Of a stretch of DNA of 64,000 nucleotides, positions 33,331 through 44,875 are shown one piece after another; the first letter of the stretch is position 1; each line of letters starts with the position of its first letter. Below the pieces are notes generated by a model. The model was not told where the DNA came from, did no database searches, and saw only the letters and a list, made by a program, of their open reading frames with translations. The stretch spans positions 319,970 through 383,969 of the forward strand of contig JBBHKE010001544.1 in the NCBI GenBank assembly GCA_037447655.1. The letters are read 5' to 3'. This stretch comes from Zygnema cylindricum. Lineage: Eukaryota > Streptophyta > Zygnematophyceae > Zygnematales > Zygnemataceae. Position numbers and translations under genes: made by a program.

Positions 33331-34356
33331 GGAGAAACCGCGGATGAGTCCTCTAAGGAGGATGGGGAGCTTCTTCTTGACGAGAGTCTTGAGGAGAAGG
33401 AAATCCCTTGGAGACTGAAGTGTGCCCTTGGAGCAATTCCGGAAGCTCCACAGGAAGGATGGATTATTGACTCAAGTGCATCCATGCATATGGGTCGTGA
33501 TAAAGAACTCTTCACTAAGCTAAGAAAGATCCCCACTGTAGAGATAGAGTATGGGGATGAGAGAGAGGTTACTACAAATCTAGTGGGATCAGTAGATCTG
33601 AAAGTCTTAGTGGAGGGTAAGACTTCTATACTTACATTCTTAGATGTACTCTACATTCCTCAACTGAGTGAAAATCTTGTCTTTACGTTTGTGCTAGATG
33701 ACAAGGAGTTTGATACCTTCTCTAGAAAGGGGGTCTTTACAGCTAAGTATGGGGATGAAGTTTACTTCACGGCAGATAAGGGTAGCCAAGGAATGTTTAG
33801 GCTTAACCTGTGTAATGAAAATAAGAATGCTTATTATGTTGGTGTTCCTAAATTGATGATTTGGCATAAGCGGTTGGGGCATGTACATTTTGATAGGTTG
33901 AGGAAAATGAAAAAGCTTGGGGTAGTAGAAGGCGTTAAGTTTGGGGATAATGAAATGATGGATGATTGTAGTGGTTGTGCTCAAGGTAAGGCTCACAGAC
34001 TTCCCTTTCCCAAAGCCGCCACATATAGAGGTGAGAAAGTGTTAGACTTGGTCCACATGGATATTTGGGGACCAGCAAAAGTACCTTCGGTTGGAGGAAA
34101 GAGGTTTATGATGACAATAACCGATGACTGGTCTAGATACTCTAGAGTCTACTTTCTGAAAACAAAGTCTGAAGCATCAACTTACTTTAAAGAATATAAA
34201 GCTTGGAGTGAGAAGTTGCATGAAACCCCCATTAAGAGGATAAGGAGTGATAATGGGGGGGAATATACCTCTAACCAGTTTGAGGAATATCTGAGAGATG
34301 AGGGAGTGCAGCACCAAAAAAGTGTACCATATAACCCGTAACAAAATGGGGTAGCT
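33290..34356 (+). pseudogene. element D protease and integrase core
   Basis: Open frame to 34341. The protease site reads WIIDSSASMHM, with the Gly of the D-S/T-G triad lost. Integrase zinc region IWHKRLGHVHFDRL with CSGCAQGKAHRLPFP is intact. The core has HMDIWGPAKVPS and RIRSDNGGEYTS, both catalytic Asp present. A TAA replaces Gln in VPYNPQQNG at 34339. Then QNGVA is cut by the solo LTR exactly before the expected catalytic Glu codon (GAG at 35414). Confidence 0.92.
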
Positions 34357-35408
34357 TGTTGGTTTGAAGCATTTTCAGCCATGAATATAGCCTCGGAAGC
34401 ACCACAGACAACCCCTAAACAGCCTACTTTGATTCCACTCAGAATTCTACATAACTACCAAAACTAGCTGAAATTTTTCAAAAATATAGTTTCTAGTACA
34501 TTTAGAATTCCCACAAATTTTCATATAGATATACCAACCAGAATTCCCGCATTACCCAGTCGAAATTTCGGAAAAAAAGCTTGAACTTTGATAAAACTGA
34601 CCACCTTCACAATGAAGCCCCATGCAAATCAGACTGAAAATAGGTCTGCGAATCTGCCACAATATTGCCAATACAAGGAGGAAAACACATGCAAAATATC
34701 AGATAATTTTTCCAATAGAACTGAGAGCAATTCTCAGATGAAATTCCCAAAAATGAGCAGAAAAACAGTTTCTGTCCAAAAGTTCCCCATAGTCTAAAAA
34801 TGACTAAGTCCTACAAATATACACTACTATACGGAGGCATACCAGCCGTACGTAATCAATCACCTACCTCAATTAATGTGAGTGTACATGAGATCTACAC
34901 TAATAATTTATACATAGGTCAAAACATTGCTAAATATTTATAAGTCTTACGAATTCCGTCAAACGAATCTTGACCGTCCAAAATAAATATCATGTGATGG
35001 ACGCGATTTTGCGTCCCTCACCAAACTGACGTCGCCGCCGTTCTTAGCTCTTTTCCGGCACCCTTGATGTCGTGAAGCATAATCACCAAAATCCACTTGG
35101 CGAAATGACATCACTCCATCCAAATTAGTCCGTACCAGCGGCGTACTACTCCAAAAACATTCCAGATCGGATCGCTTCACAATCCGCCCTACATTTACAT
35201 ATTCCGTACCTTTCCTTACGTTTTCTTTGCGCCACTCAAATAATAACGTACATCCCAAAACAATTAGTACCATTACCCCCCCAATTCCCAAATCAATTCG
35301 AACCTCCACAGTAAATCAAGATAGGATTAGAGTAGCGTACTGTACCCACGAAACATTGTGTACGCACAAAACGACACGCAAGCAAGAAACTAACTTTTCA
35401 AACCAACA
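34357..35408 (-). repeat. solo LTR, family 4, inserted in element D integrase
   Basis: TGTTGGTTTGAA at both outer ends (start and, inverted, end), flanked by TAGCT at 34352-34356 and 35409-35413. A TATA-like GTATATTTGTAGGACTTAG on the minus strand near 34800 sets its orientation. Its 5' half is nearly identical to 10879-11366, and it sits in the same integrase site as there. Confidence 0.93.
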
Positions 35409-35413
35409 TAGCT

Positions 35414-36154
35414 GAGAGGTTGAATCGAACACTAGGAGATAGTGCATGCAGTATGTTGGCAGACAAGAATATAGGAAAGAGATTTTAGGCCGAAGCAATG
35501 AATTGTGCCAACTACATTAAGAATAGAGTCCTTACCTCAGCTATAAAAGGAGTGACACCTTATGAGAGATGGGTTGGAAGGAAACTAGATATCTCACACC
35601 TTAAAGTGTTCGGTAGCCAAGTTTACAATCTTGACACGGATAGGAAAAACTGGAAACTAGATGCTTAAGGAAAACCTAGATACTTTGTGGGATATGATGA
35701 GGATGTTAAGGGGTATAGAGTCTTTGACTTAGCAGAGAAGGATATCATTTTGGTCAAACACCTAGTTGTCATGGATGAAGGAAAGTCATTTGACCCCTTC
35801 AAATATAAAAAGAAGATAAGAATCAGATTTGAGTCTGAAAGTCAAGAGAGCTCGGTCGTTCCTGAAAGGGACATGAGTGAAACCGTGATTGCAGATTCAG
35901 GGAAGATCTAAAATACAGGAGACTCAACGGAAACCTCACATACTCCTATGGACTTCGAGGAGATAGAAGAAGCAGGACAAGAACTGGTTTCCATGGAAAG
36001 GGGAGCCGATGAGACAGTGAGAAGAAATCCAAGACTTCCATCCATTCTAGCTTCAGAGTTTGAGGGAGGAAGGAGGAGCAGCAAAAGGATACAGGAAAAA
36101 CAAACGGCTCATAAGGTTACTAAGCTATCTCACCCATATTAGCCTAAGTCTTAC
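35414..36154 (+). pseudogene. element D integrase C-end and linker
   Basis: Resumes with ERLNRTLGDSACSMLADKNI, GKRF, stop, AEAMNCANYIKNRV. To about 35580 it follows the copy at 10259-10878 (AIKGVTPYERW, same TAG). After that it follows element C base for base (LDISHLKVFG, the stops after KLDA, SGKI and SHPY). The switch lies in a stretch shared by both. Confidence 0.9.
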
Positions 36155-36910
36155 TTGGAGGCCGTGAATAGTCTAGAGAAAGAAAGATGGATTAGAGCCA
36201 TAAATGATGAAATGGCTTCTATCATGGAAGCAAATACTTGGGAACTAGCAGATTGTCCTCCTGATAGAAAACCAATTGGGTGTAAATGGGTATTTAAACT
36301 AAAACTGAACCCAGATAATACAATTGAGAGATATAAGGCTCGATTGGTAGCGAAGGGATTCACCCAAAAAGAGGGGATTGTCTATGAGGAGACCTTTGCT
36401 CCAGTTGTTCCGTTCCCATCAGTAAGGATTCTCCTCAGTCTCGTAGCAGCGGAAGACGTGGAAATACACCAGATGGACATTAAGACTGCTTTTCTTAATG
36501 TTGAGTTGGAGGAAGAAATTTTCATGAGGCAACCCGAGGGGTTCATGGAAGTAGGAGAAGAGAGCAAAGTCTGCAGGCTCATAAAGTCTTTAAATGGACT
36601 GAAGCAGGCTCCCCGACAGTGGAATAAGAAAATAGATGAGTTTCTTACTGGTCTAGGATGTATCAAGATCAGTTTTGACCATTCTATCTATATGTTTGAA
36701 GATGAGAATTGTGTGATCTTTATTGCAATTTATGTGGATGATCGGCTGGTGTTAAGTAAGACTTTGGAAAACATCAATAAATTAAAGAAAGATCTTAGAA
36801 GCAGATTTGACATGAAAGATTTAGGGGAAGCAAGATATATTTTGGGAATTCAAATGGAAAGAGATAGGGGGAAAAGGATCATAAGACTCACTCAGAAAGA
36901 AGCAATATGA
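36155..36910 (+). pseudogene. element D reverse transcriptase
   Basis: 251 open codons: GCKWVFKLKLNPDN, ETFAPVVPFPSVRILLSL, HQMDIKTAFLNVELEEEIF, SLNGLKQAPRQWNKKIDEF, and catalytic IYVDDRLVLSK. It ends at a TGA replacing Gly in QKEAIGN. Nearly identical to element C up to about 36433, then clearly different. Confidence 0.93.
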
Positions 36911-37710
36911 AATATACTTGAGAAATTTCAAATGGAGAAAGCTAATAGTTGTACCACTCCCATGGACTTAAAAAAAGTAAATGATGTGAGTGTAGAAGGA
37001 GAAGTGATAATCTTAGATGATCAGATGAGTCCAGAGGAGAGAGAGTTCATGAAGTCTGTTCTTTACAGATAGGTTGTAGGAAGTTTAATCTACTTTATGA
37101 ACTGTACAAGGCAGGACATAGCGGAAGTAGTAGGAGTCCTAACGATCCTAGAAAGAGAGATTGGGAGGCAGCCAAGAGAGTCATGAGATATCTGGTTGGA
37201 ACCATAGAATTATGGTTGCATTTGGGAGGGGAACACAGTGATATCACCACTTGGAGTGATGCTAGTTATGGGGATGCACCTAGGAGAAGATGCACTTCTG
37301 GATATGTTTTGTATGTGGGGGAAGGTGCTTGCTGTTGGAGCAGTAAGCAACAGAAGGTAAGTGCTCAGTCTTCTATGGAGGCTAAGTATATGGCGTCTTG
37401 TTTTGCTGTAAAAGAACTAATATGGGTGAAATCATTGTTGCAAGAACTAGGATATATGAAGGAGGGAGTGCATGAAGTATTTTGTGATAATCAAGCTGCA
37501 ATTGCAATTGCAACCAATCCAAAACAGCATTTCAAAGCAAAACATATGGACATAAGATTAAGCTTCGAGAGAGAAGAAGTTGAAAATAAAATTTTAAACT
37601 TGTGTATAGACTTGATGAAGAAATGGTGGCCAACAAGATGACCAAACCTGTGCCCTCTCCTAAATTAAAATATTGTCCAAAAAAATACAGGTTGAAAGAA
37701 AAATAAAATA
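36911..37710 (+). pseudogene. element D RNase H
   Basis: Fragments SLIYFMNCTRQDIAEVVGVL, then a frameshift, then MRYLVGTIELWLHLGGEHSD, TWSDASYGDAPRRRCTSG, SSMEAKYMASCFAVKELIWV, CDNQAAIAIATNPKQHFKAK. A stop at about 37071 and a frameshift near 37610 break it. A polypurine AATAAGGGGAG leads into the 3' LTR. Confidence 0.9.
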
Positions 37711-37729
37711 AGACTAGAAAATAAGGGGA

Positions 37730-38039
37730 GTGTTGAATAAATAGTTTTTGTTATTTTGTAGGTCTTAATATTAGCGGAAATGGGGACCACCTCCTTTCTC
37801 TAACCCCCATACTTGTTGTAGTCACTAAAGGAGAGAGAGAGTGATGGAGCCATGGCTGCCTCCGCTCCATAGACAGGGTTAGAGAGTGACCATAAGTCAC
37901 TCTCTACAAAAAGGTTGAGTCCAACAAGTCTCGAACCCCCGACCGGTAGAGCTTTGCGCAGCCATCCGCTCTAACCAGTCTGTCGTAGATGTTCGCTAGA
38001 GTACATATGGTGTCATTTTTATTTAAAGTATGTTACATC
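37730..38039 (+). repeat. 3' LTR of element D, type X, cut short
   Basis: TGTTGAATAAATAG and following 310 bp match the 5' LTR of element C (type X), including the antisense tRNA-Arg-like module at about 37925-37985. It stops at ATGTTACATC, where the LTR of element F begins. The remaining ~690 bp are not found on the far side of F. Confidence 0.85.
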
Positions 38040-39045
38040 TGTTGTTCTACAACCATCGTTGCAGGCGGAGAACCAGCAGTAGTAGTGGAAGTAGACATGA
38101 AAAACATCAAAAACAATCAAAGTACCTACTCAACAATAAAATTAGAGCTGAAACAAAATATGATTCAAAAAGCCAATATGCTTCAACTTTGTCACAGTGA
38201 TACACAATACAGTATAACAACAATTCCCAAAATTGTAGCCTAAATGACCAAGTAAACCATAAGATATGATGTCTGGAAGTTTCCAAAAAACTGCCCTTAG
38301 AAAATCATATTCCTAAAACTGGATATTACAAATTGGCTAAGTCCTAAGTTGTATACTCACAGTGTGTATCTATTAATCTACACTACTTTGGGTAACCGTT
38401 ACTACGGTTTTTATATTGACTAACGACAAAGCATCCTACCCGTACGTCATTGTACCTCAAAAACCCTAATTACTATTTTCTTAAAACCTGATTAATGGAA
38501 CACTATTTTATATCACACTAAACTACAAACTAATGTTATTCACATATTAAAAGATATTGGATCATACACAAAACGTTCTAACCGTACACAAATCGTTCCA
38601 AATGCTTAGTCAGCGGTGACCGCTAAAGTCCAGCCGAATGTGGTCGTGTAGTACGAAGCACCTGAGTGCTTCGTCACTTGTGCTCCCACGCGAATCACGC
38701 TTGTGGTCCTAGGTGAATCGCGTTCGTTGGAACAAATTCGATCAACGATGGTACCGTCCAACAGTACCATATGTTTCCGGAATACTCGGGACAGATCCCG
38801 TTCGTCCGATCATGTGAAACGCATCGTCAACTTTTTGACACGTATGGCTGACTGTCGGCGCTACGCCGAAAAACCTGCATACGTTCTTTTGCCGCCACAT
38901 GTCCCTGCAAAAGCACGATACACTCTACTGTACCTTTTGCTATTGTAGCACTAATTAAATCAAGTATTACAGTAGACTACTAGGAAAAATATCCTAAGTT
39001 ATTTTTACCCCTATTGACTGAAATAAAGATTTATAAATTGCAACA
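38040..39045 (-). repeat. 3' LTR of element F (family 2, 1006 bp)
   Basis: TGTTGCAATTTATAAATC at 39045 to GTAGAACAACA at 38040, preceded by polypurine AGGGGAG. Contains the gag start ATGTCTACTTCCACTACTAC (38098-38096). Close to the LTR at 29838-30844. Confidence 0.9.
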
Positions 39046-39419
39046 CTCCCCTAAATCTCTAGACTCAGTTACTCACTTAGTCCAATAGCATCTCTGCAAA
39101 ACTGTAGAGCAGACAAAGCTTTTGTTAACATGTCAGCCACCATCTTCTCATCTGGTAAATAACACAATTTAACGACTTTTGCAAGTACTTTTTCTCTAAC
39201 AAAGTGAAGTCTAACATCCATGTGTTTGCTCTTAAAGTGATGGCTGGGGTTAGAGGCAATTGTTATGGTAGCTTGGTTGTCACATCAGATAGCTTGAGGG
39301 CCAATTTGCATGTACCCAAGTTCTTGTAAAATGGACTTGACCCATAAGAGCTCATTGAGGGCGGAAGCTGCTGCCATATATTTCTGACTCCATTGTGGAT
39401 TGAGCTGTAACGTTTTGTA
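39046..39419 (-). pseudogene. element F RNase H, C-terminal part
   Basis: The minus strand reads, from the insertion, NVTAQSTME, then a frameshift, then LNELLWVKSILQELGYMQIG, ATITIASNPSHHFKSKHMDV and the C-end next to the polypurine tract. Interrupted upstream by a solo LTR. Confidence 0.85.
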
Positions 39420-39424
39420 ATTTG

Positions 39425-40470
39425 TGTTGAAATTAATAGATTTCTAGAGTATTTTCTAGGTTTAATATGTTAGTATAAAAAAAAAAAAAAATGACGGACA
39501 ACCTGTCTCCACCTCCTCTCTCTAGCCCCCATATTTGTTGTAGTCACTGAAGGATAAAGAGGGTGGTTGATCCATGGCTGCGTTAGTTCAACAGGCAGTT
39601 ATTTTTAGTAGGTCACTAAAAATATACCTGACGGACCCGGGATTTGATCCCGCTACCTGTGGTTCGTCAAGTTGGCCGATAGCGGTCAACTTTATCCTAT
39701 CAGACTAGGATCAATGCTAAGAGCTATAGTATGTGATAGATATATATATATATATATATTTAGGAAGGAGCAAATCCATTTAACTAAAACTGTATACGGC
39801 GTGCATTGATACATTTTTATAAAAGTATGAAGTACGACTCTATTTCGAAACGAATACCACGCATTTTGCTTCGACAACAAAACAACTGTCACGCAAGTAT
39901 TTATAACAGCTAAGATTGCGTCTTGCCGCAAATCCAACGGCGCACATCATCGCCGAAATCCCGGAGTGGTCACTTTGGCGTTTTGTGACATGGCATGACC
40001 TAGAGCCACGTGGAGAGATGACATTCAGTCATGGGAATTTCGAGGAATGTACGGACGAGTGAAAAACAGACACGCGTCCGCTTAATTGCCTTGTCGTACA
40101 TTGGCCGTACAAAAAGTACACCGGTAGAAGTACTTTTTGGTACGGTACAGTAATCTGATTTGTCCGTACTTCAGTAGATAAAAGTTATTAGAGAAAATCA
40201 GGACTTAGAAAATTTTGTTAGGTAGTCACCCCTCCTTTTTGGAAGTTTGTACAAATAGGCATTTTTACTACCTCATATCTTAACGGCTGGTTGGCCGTTT
40301 TCAGTGATTCTTTTTGCTACGGACTCAAAGGAGTCCAGGCTGCACACGGGTGTTGTCAAACTGTCATCTTGCCCTTCTGGATAGCAGTGGTTGTGGCTTG
40401 AAGTGGGTTAGTTAAATACTATCTAGAGGCTTCTTGTATTCTGTGGTCCAATGGAGGACATAGAATTGTA
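39425..40470 (+). repeat. solo LTR, type Y, inserted in element F RNase H
   Basis: TGTTGAAATTAATAG to ATAGAATTGTA (final CA mutated to TA), flanked by ATTTG at 39420-39424 and 40471-40475. Joining the flanks restores the RNase H codons for SSKLQNVTAQ. Contains the CACTGAAGG block, an antisense type Y tRNA-like module (about 39636-39700), and the gag start ATGGAGGACATAGAATTG at its end. Confidence 0.93.
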
Positions 40471-40475
40471 ATTTG

Positions 40476-40840
40476 CTACTCCAGCAGCAAGTTCCATCTC
40501 CAATCTTCAAAACGAAGACGGTCGTAGATTTCCGGCTTGGCATTTCCCCATAGCTAGCATCGCTCCAGGTCTGGATTTTCACCTCTCCTCCTCCGAGAAC
40601 AAGCTTGAGATTTTGAGTACCTGCAAGATATCTCAACACATTTTTTGCTGCTTCCCAATCTGCCCTTTAAGGATTCTGCAGACTTCTACTCAAGACTCCC
40701 ACAGCTTCTGCAATGTCGGGTCTCGTACAATTCATAAAATATATAAGACTTCCAACTACCTGTCTATATGGCTTTGAAGCCATAAACTCTTCCTCCCCTG
40801 TCTCTAGACTCTCACCAACAATTATGCCTCAATCTATATG
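40476..40840 (-). pseudogene. element F RNase H, N-terminal part
   Basis: Reads YFMNCTRPDIAEAVGVLSR, a stop near 40670, then RYLAGTQNLKLVLGGGEVKI, TWSDASYGEMPSRKSTT and CCWSSKLQ up to the solo LTR. Same family as element E. Confidence 0.88.
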
Positions 40841-41640
40841 AATTCCTTCCAATTTGTGCCTGAATTCTATGGGAGTTACAGATCCTGTCACATCTTTTGA
40901 TTCAAATCTTTCTAGCATGTTACCTATTGCTTCTTTCTGAGTCAACATAATCAGCCTCTTGTTTCTGTCTCTTTCTACCTGTATTCCTAAGAAGTATTTG
41001 GCCTCACCGAGGTCCTTCATCTTGAAACCTAGACCTTAAAGCCGCTTTAATGCGGTTTATTTCATCCATTGACTTACTTATTAATAATAGATCATCCACA
41101 TATACAGCAATGTAAATTACCCCATCCTCTCCTTGTAGAACATATACAGAATGATCTGAGCTAATTCTCTTAAAACCTAGCCCAGTCAAAAACTCATCTA
41201 ACTTCAGATTCCACTGACGCGGGGCTTGTTTTAGCCCATACAAAGATTTCATCAATTTACACACTAATTCTTCCTTTCTCTTTTCAACATATATTTAAGG
41301 TTGTTTCATATAAATTGTTTCTTCTAACTCTCCATGCAAGAAAGTAGTTTTAACATCCATTTGATGTATTTCCATATTCTCTATAGCCGCTTGATTTAGC
41401 AAAATTCTGACAGTGGGAAATGTAACAACTGGGGAGAAGGTTTCCTCAAAGTCAATACCTTCTTTTAGATTATATCCCTTGGCCACTAGTTTGGCCTTAT
41501 ACCTTTCGATGGTGTTGTCGGGTTCAGCTTCACCTTGAATACCCATTTGCTGCCGATGGCTTTCCTGCTCGGAGGTAGATCCACCAGCTCCCATGTCTGT
41601 GCCTCCATAATGGACTTCATTTCATCGTTTGCCGCCTCCA
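40841..41640 (-). pseudogene. element F reverse transcriptase
   Basis: Contains [58 protein letters not shown], a stop (about 41295), SLYGLKQAPRQWNLKLDEFL, catalytic YVDDLLLISKSM, and MKDLGEAKYFLGIQVERDR. Frameshifts near 41020 and 41520. YVDD is intact, unlike element E. Confidence 0.9.
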
Positions 41641-42224
41641 TCCACTGATAACTCTCAGGTAATGAGAAGGCCTCTTGGATCGTTAGAGGCTCCTTTTTGC
41701 TGTAGAAAAAACAAAGGGAGAGCTTGCTTGCAGACGGTTGCTAGATCTCTTTCCCTCGGAAATTCTGAGGCCGAGATTGTCGTCAACCGCTGATTTCGCT
41801 GTTTAGTTTAAACCGTAACTTGATCTGGTACATAATGTGTAGTAGTTCCTTCCACTTAAGGTGTAGCTTGTGGGGAAGCATCCTGTAAAGCCACTAGAGG
41901 AATTGAAGGAAGAGGTGTCCTACTTGCCGGTGGAAAAGAGACTCGCTGCGTATGGTGAAAAATGACATATTCTTGTTTTTCTTTTGCCGGTTGACCTGGC
42001 AGATTAAACACTTCAACCGAATCCTGTTCATCTTTAATCTCGATATTTCTAGAAACAATCACTTTTTGTTTCTCAAGTACAAAAATTGTATATCCTTTCG
42101 CATTATCATCATACCCCATGAAAATCCCAGGTAAGCCTTTAGGCTCCATTTTCCATCTATCCTATGAAGTATCTAAAATAAAACACTTGTTGTTTTTGAA
42201 AGCTTTGTCTTCAGTATATAGAGC
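41641..42224 (-). pseudogene. element F linker and integrase C-end, 5'-truncated
   Basis: GIFMGYDDNAKGYTIFVLEK and RNIEIKDEQDSVEVF, with FILDTS followed by a stop. Upstream of NNKCF the resemblance to integrase stops, at the border with the LTR of element G (42225). Gag, protease and most of integrase are missing. Confidence 0.82.
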
Positions 42225-43203
42225 TGTGAGGGAAGCTTAAGTACTTAGAATATTTAATGAAGTTTAAACTGTAGTACATACCTTAAATAGTAACACCTTA
42301 AATAGTGTGACAGTAGAATGTTTTTTAAAGAGTATTAGTACGGTCACATATACACGCGTCGGCTTTTTAGACAGTGCAGGAAATGCTGAATGGTCATGGC
42401 CACATGTAATCTATCAGACGACTGAATTCGTCGGATCGAGCGGACGGAAATTAGCTCGGACATCTGGGAACACTGATACCAAAAAGCAAATACCAGACGT
42501 TGATTCACATCAGACTAACGGCGGGAAATTCTGAGGGGGACCACAGATGACGAGGAGCTTCGTAAGCGTCCCAGATAGTCGTACAAGTTTACCACAGCAG
42601 GTTCAAAGTATTTTAGGTTGCTGACTAAGCAAAGCAACATTATATGTACGGCATCATATTTGTAAATACCTGAAGAGATTATTTATGTAGTGTAGCGCTT
42701 TAGAAAATAGTGTTTCAGTATTCATTTTTTAGGCTAGTTGGAATTAGGTTTTGGAATTACACTAGGGTACTTTGTCGTACTATCGTACACTACTACTATT
42801 CAAGGTAACGGACATCTGATTGGCTAATACGTAGTAGATGCTCTCTCAGAGTATAAAGATTAGGACTTAGAAATATTATTGTATCTAGTTTTGGGATAAA
42901 GGAAACCAAAAGGCAGTTTTTGGGAAACTTGCAGGTCCTGTATCTTATGATCTACTGGGTCAATTTGGCTGTAACTTTGGAAGTTAACAGTGTGTATGCT
43001 GAGGTTCTTATGTGCTAAGTTGTGTGCTAATTGGGTCTGTGGGTCTAGATCTACAGTGTGATAAAGTTCAGTAAACTGTGAGATATTGAAGTGGTGAAAT
43101 ATAGGTCTTTTGTGGGGACTTCTTGAAAAGCTTCTGCTTAGGCTATGTCTACTTCTACTACTACTGCTGCAGCTCCACCTGCACCAGTTGTCATAGAACA
43201 ACA
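42225..43203 (+). repeat. 5' LTR of element G (family 3)
   Basis: From TGTGAGGGAAGCTTAAG to GTCATAGAACAACA. A TATA-like GAGTATAAAGA-TTAGGACTTAG lies at about 42850. The start is inferred from the TG position and the length of related LTRs; the end is sure. Gag ATG at 43145. Confidence 0.78.
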
Positions 43204-44875
43204 GGTTATGGGCCTGTCTTTAAGAATCCCTATTTTTAATAGTCAGAAGTATGCTTACTAGGCGGATATGGTTGAGTCACATTTTGAAAATGCAGGACTG
43301 CTGGATATTCTGGATGGATCACTCGATGAAGCAGATCCAACATGGGCAAGGAAGAATTCACGAGCTCGGAATACTCTCAAACTCTGCCTTTCGGAGAACA
43401 TGGTCATGTCGAGAATCAAAATGAAAAAGGCGATTGACATATGGAAGTCTCTAAAGACTTCATATGAAAAGGCGAATGTTCAAGAGGAACTTCTGTTTGC
43501 TGAAAAGATATGGGACTACAAATACTCGGGGGGAACAATGGCCGATTATACCGACAATTTTAGAGCTCTAATTGATGCTCATGCTTGTGCTGGAGGTTTT
43601 TTTCTTGAGTTCCAGCAAGCTGCACTGATAGTTAGGGGTCTTCCTAGTAGCATGAAAGATGCATCAGCTGAATTGAAAAAACATGACAAGTCTAGCTGGA
43701 CTCTTCAGTTAGCTATTAATATTATACTTGAAGAAGAGTCTACGTCAAAGATGCTTAGTGGAGACAAGAATTTAGAAGCATTCAACACAAACTTTTACAG
43801 GAAGAGACAGTATTATCAGGGGAGAAATCAGTTTAATCAGCAAAGGAATCTGTTTAACCAGAATCAGGGTCAATTTAAACAGTTTAATCAAGGTCAAAAT
43901 AGACAATCTTTTACTGTTTGTTTTTACTGTTTAGAGAGAGGTCATGGTTATCGGTACTGTCCTAAACTCAAAAAGGCAAATGAGACAGGATTATATAGGC
44001 CAGGATGGCAGCAGAGTCAATTTAACCAAGGCTTTTCTGGTCAGCAGTTACAGAACAACTCATTATTTTCATCATCTGTTACTGAGGAGGATGAGTCGTT
44101 GAGCTTCATTGAGCAGGATGATTCGGCGTTATTTGCAATGGCGGCGGCAATGGAAGGCTCCAAGGACACTGGGTGGATAATGGACACCGGAGCGTCAGCA
44201 CATATGTGCTGGAACAAGTCACTTTTCACCAATCTGAAGTCAACACCTGCAAGAAATATTTACTATGCTTGTGGAATGAGTGTACAAACATCTGCACAGG
44301 GTGATGTCTCATTGCTGATAGATGTAGGAGGGAAACCAGTAGAAAGAACACTTCATAATGTTTTATTTGTTCCTAATTTCAAAAAGAACCTTTTTTCTAC
44401 GTCCTTGGTTGAAAGTAAAGGCTTTGAGGTCTCACTTAAAGGAGGTAGGCTGGTTGTGAGCAAGCTAGGCAAAATAGCAGTCACAGGAACAAGAGATGCA
44501 AGCAAAATGTACCGTATGGATATGGCCGATTCTAAAGAAAATGATGTTCTCTTTTTTGGTGTACAATATGAGAATGAATTATGGCATAAAAGACTAGGAC
44601 ATGTCAACTATGATAGCTTTACAAAAATGGTCAAATCTGGTAAAATAGAAGGTGTTTCACTAACAAATGAGCCAGTAAAAACATGTGATGGTTGCTCTTT
44701 AGGCAAGATTCATAAGTTGTCTTTTCTCAGCAATCAGATCACAGATCAACAAAAGTCTTACAACTTATTCATTCGGATGTTCTGGGACCAGCGCAAGTGC
44801 CATCTGCTGGGGGGGTTTGTTTCATGGTTGCTTTTACAGACGATTTTTCTCGGTTCACAAAAGTCTACTTCATGA
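43145..44875 (+). pseudogene. element G gag, protease, integrase N-end
   Basis: Starts MSTSTTTAAAPPAPVVIEQQ in the LTR. A TAG at about 43259 replaces the Trp of KYAYW. The frame then stays open for 535 codons. Gag: DIWKSLKTSYEKANVQEELL, YKYSGGTMADYTDNFRALID. An N/Q/F-rich repeat linker (FNQQRNLFNQNQGQFKQFNQ) precedes zinc knuckle CFYCLERGHGYRYC. The protease site GWIMDTGASAHMC is intact. Gag-pre-integrase LWHKRLGHVNYDSF with CDGCSLGKIHKL has all zinc ligands. A frameshift near 44725 leaves the last 50 residues out of frame. Confidence 0.93.
43204..43215 (+). promoter_or_regulatory. primer-binding site GGTTATGGGCCT
   Basis: Directly follows the LTR end at 43203, in the gag frame, complementary to the initiator tRNA-Met anticodon arm. 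Confidence 0.8.
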
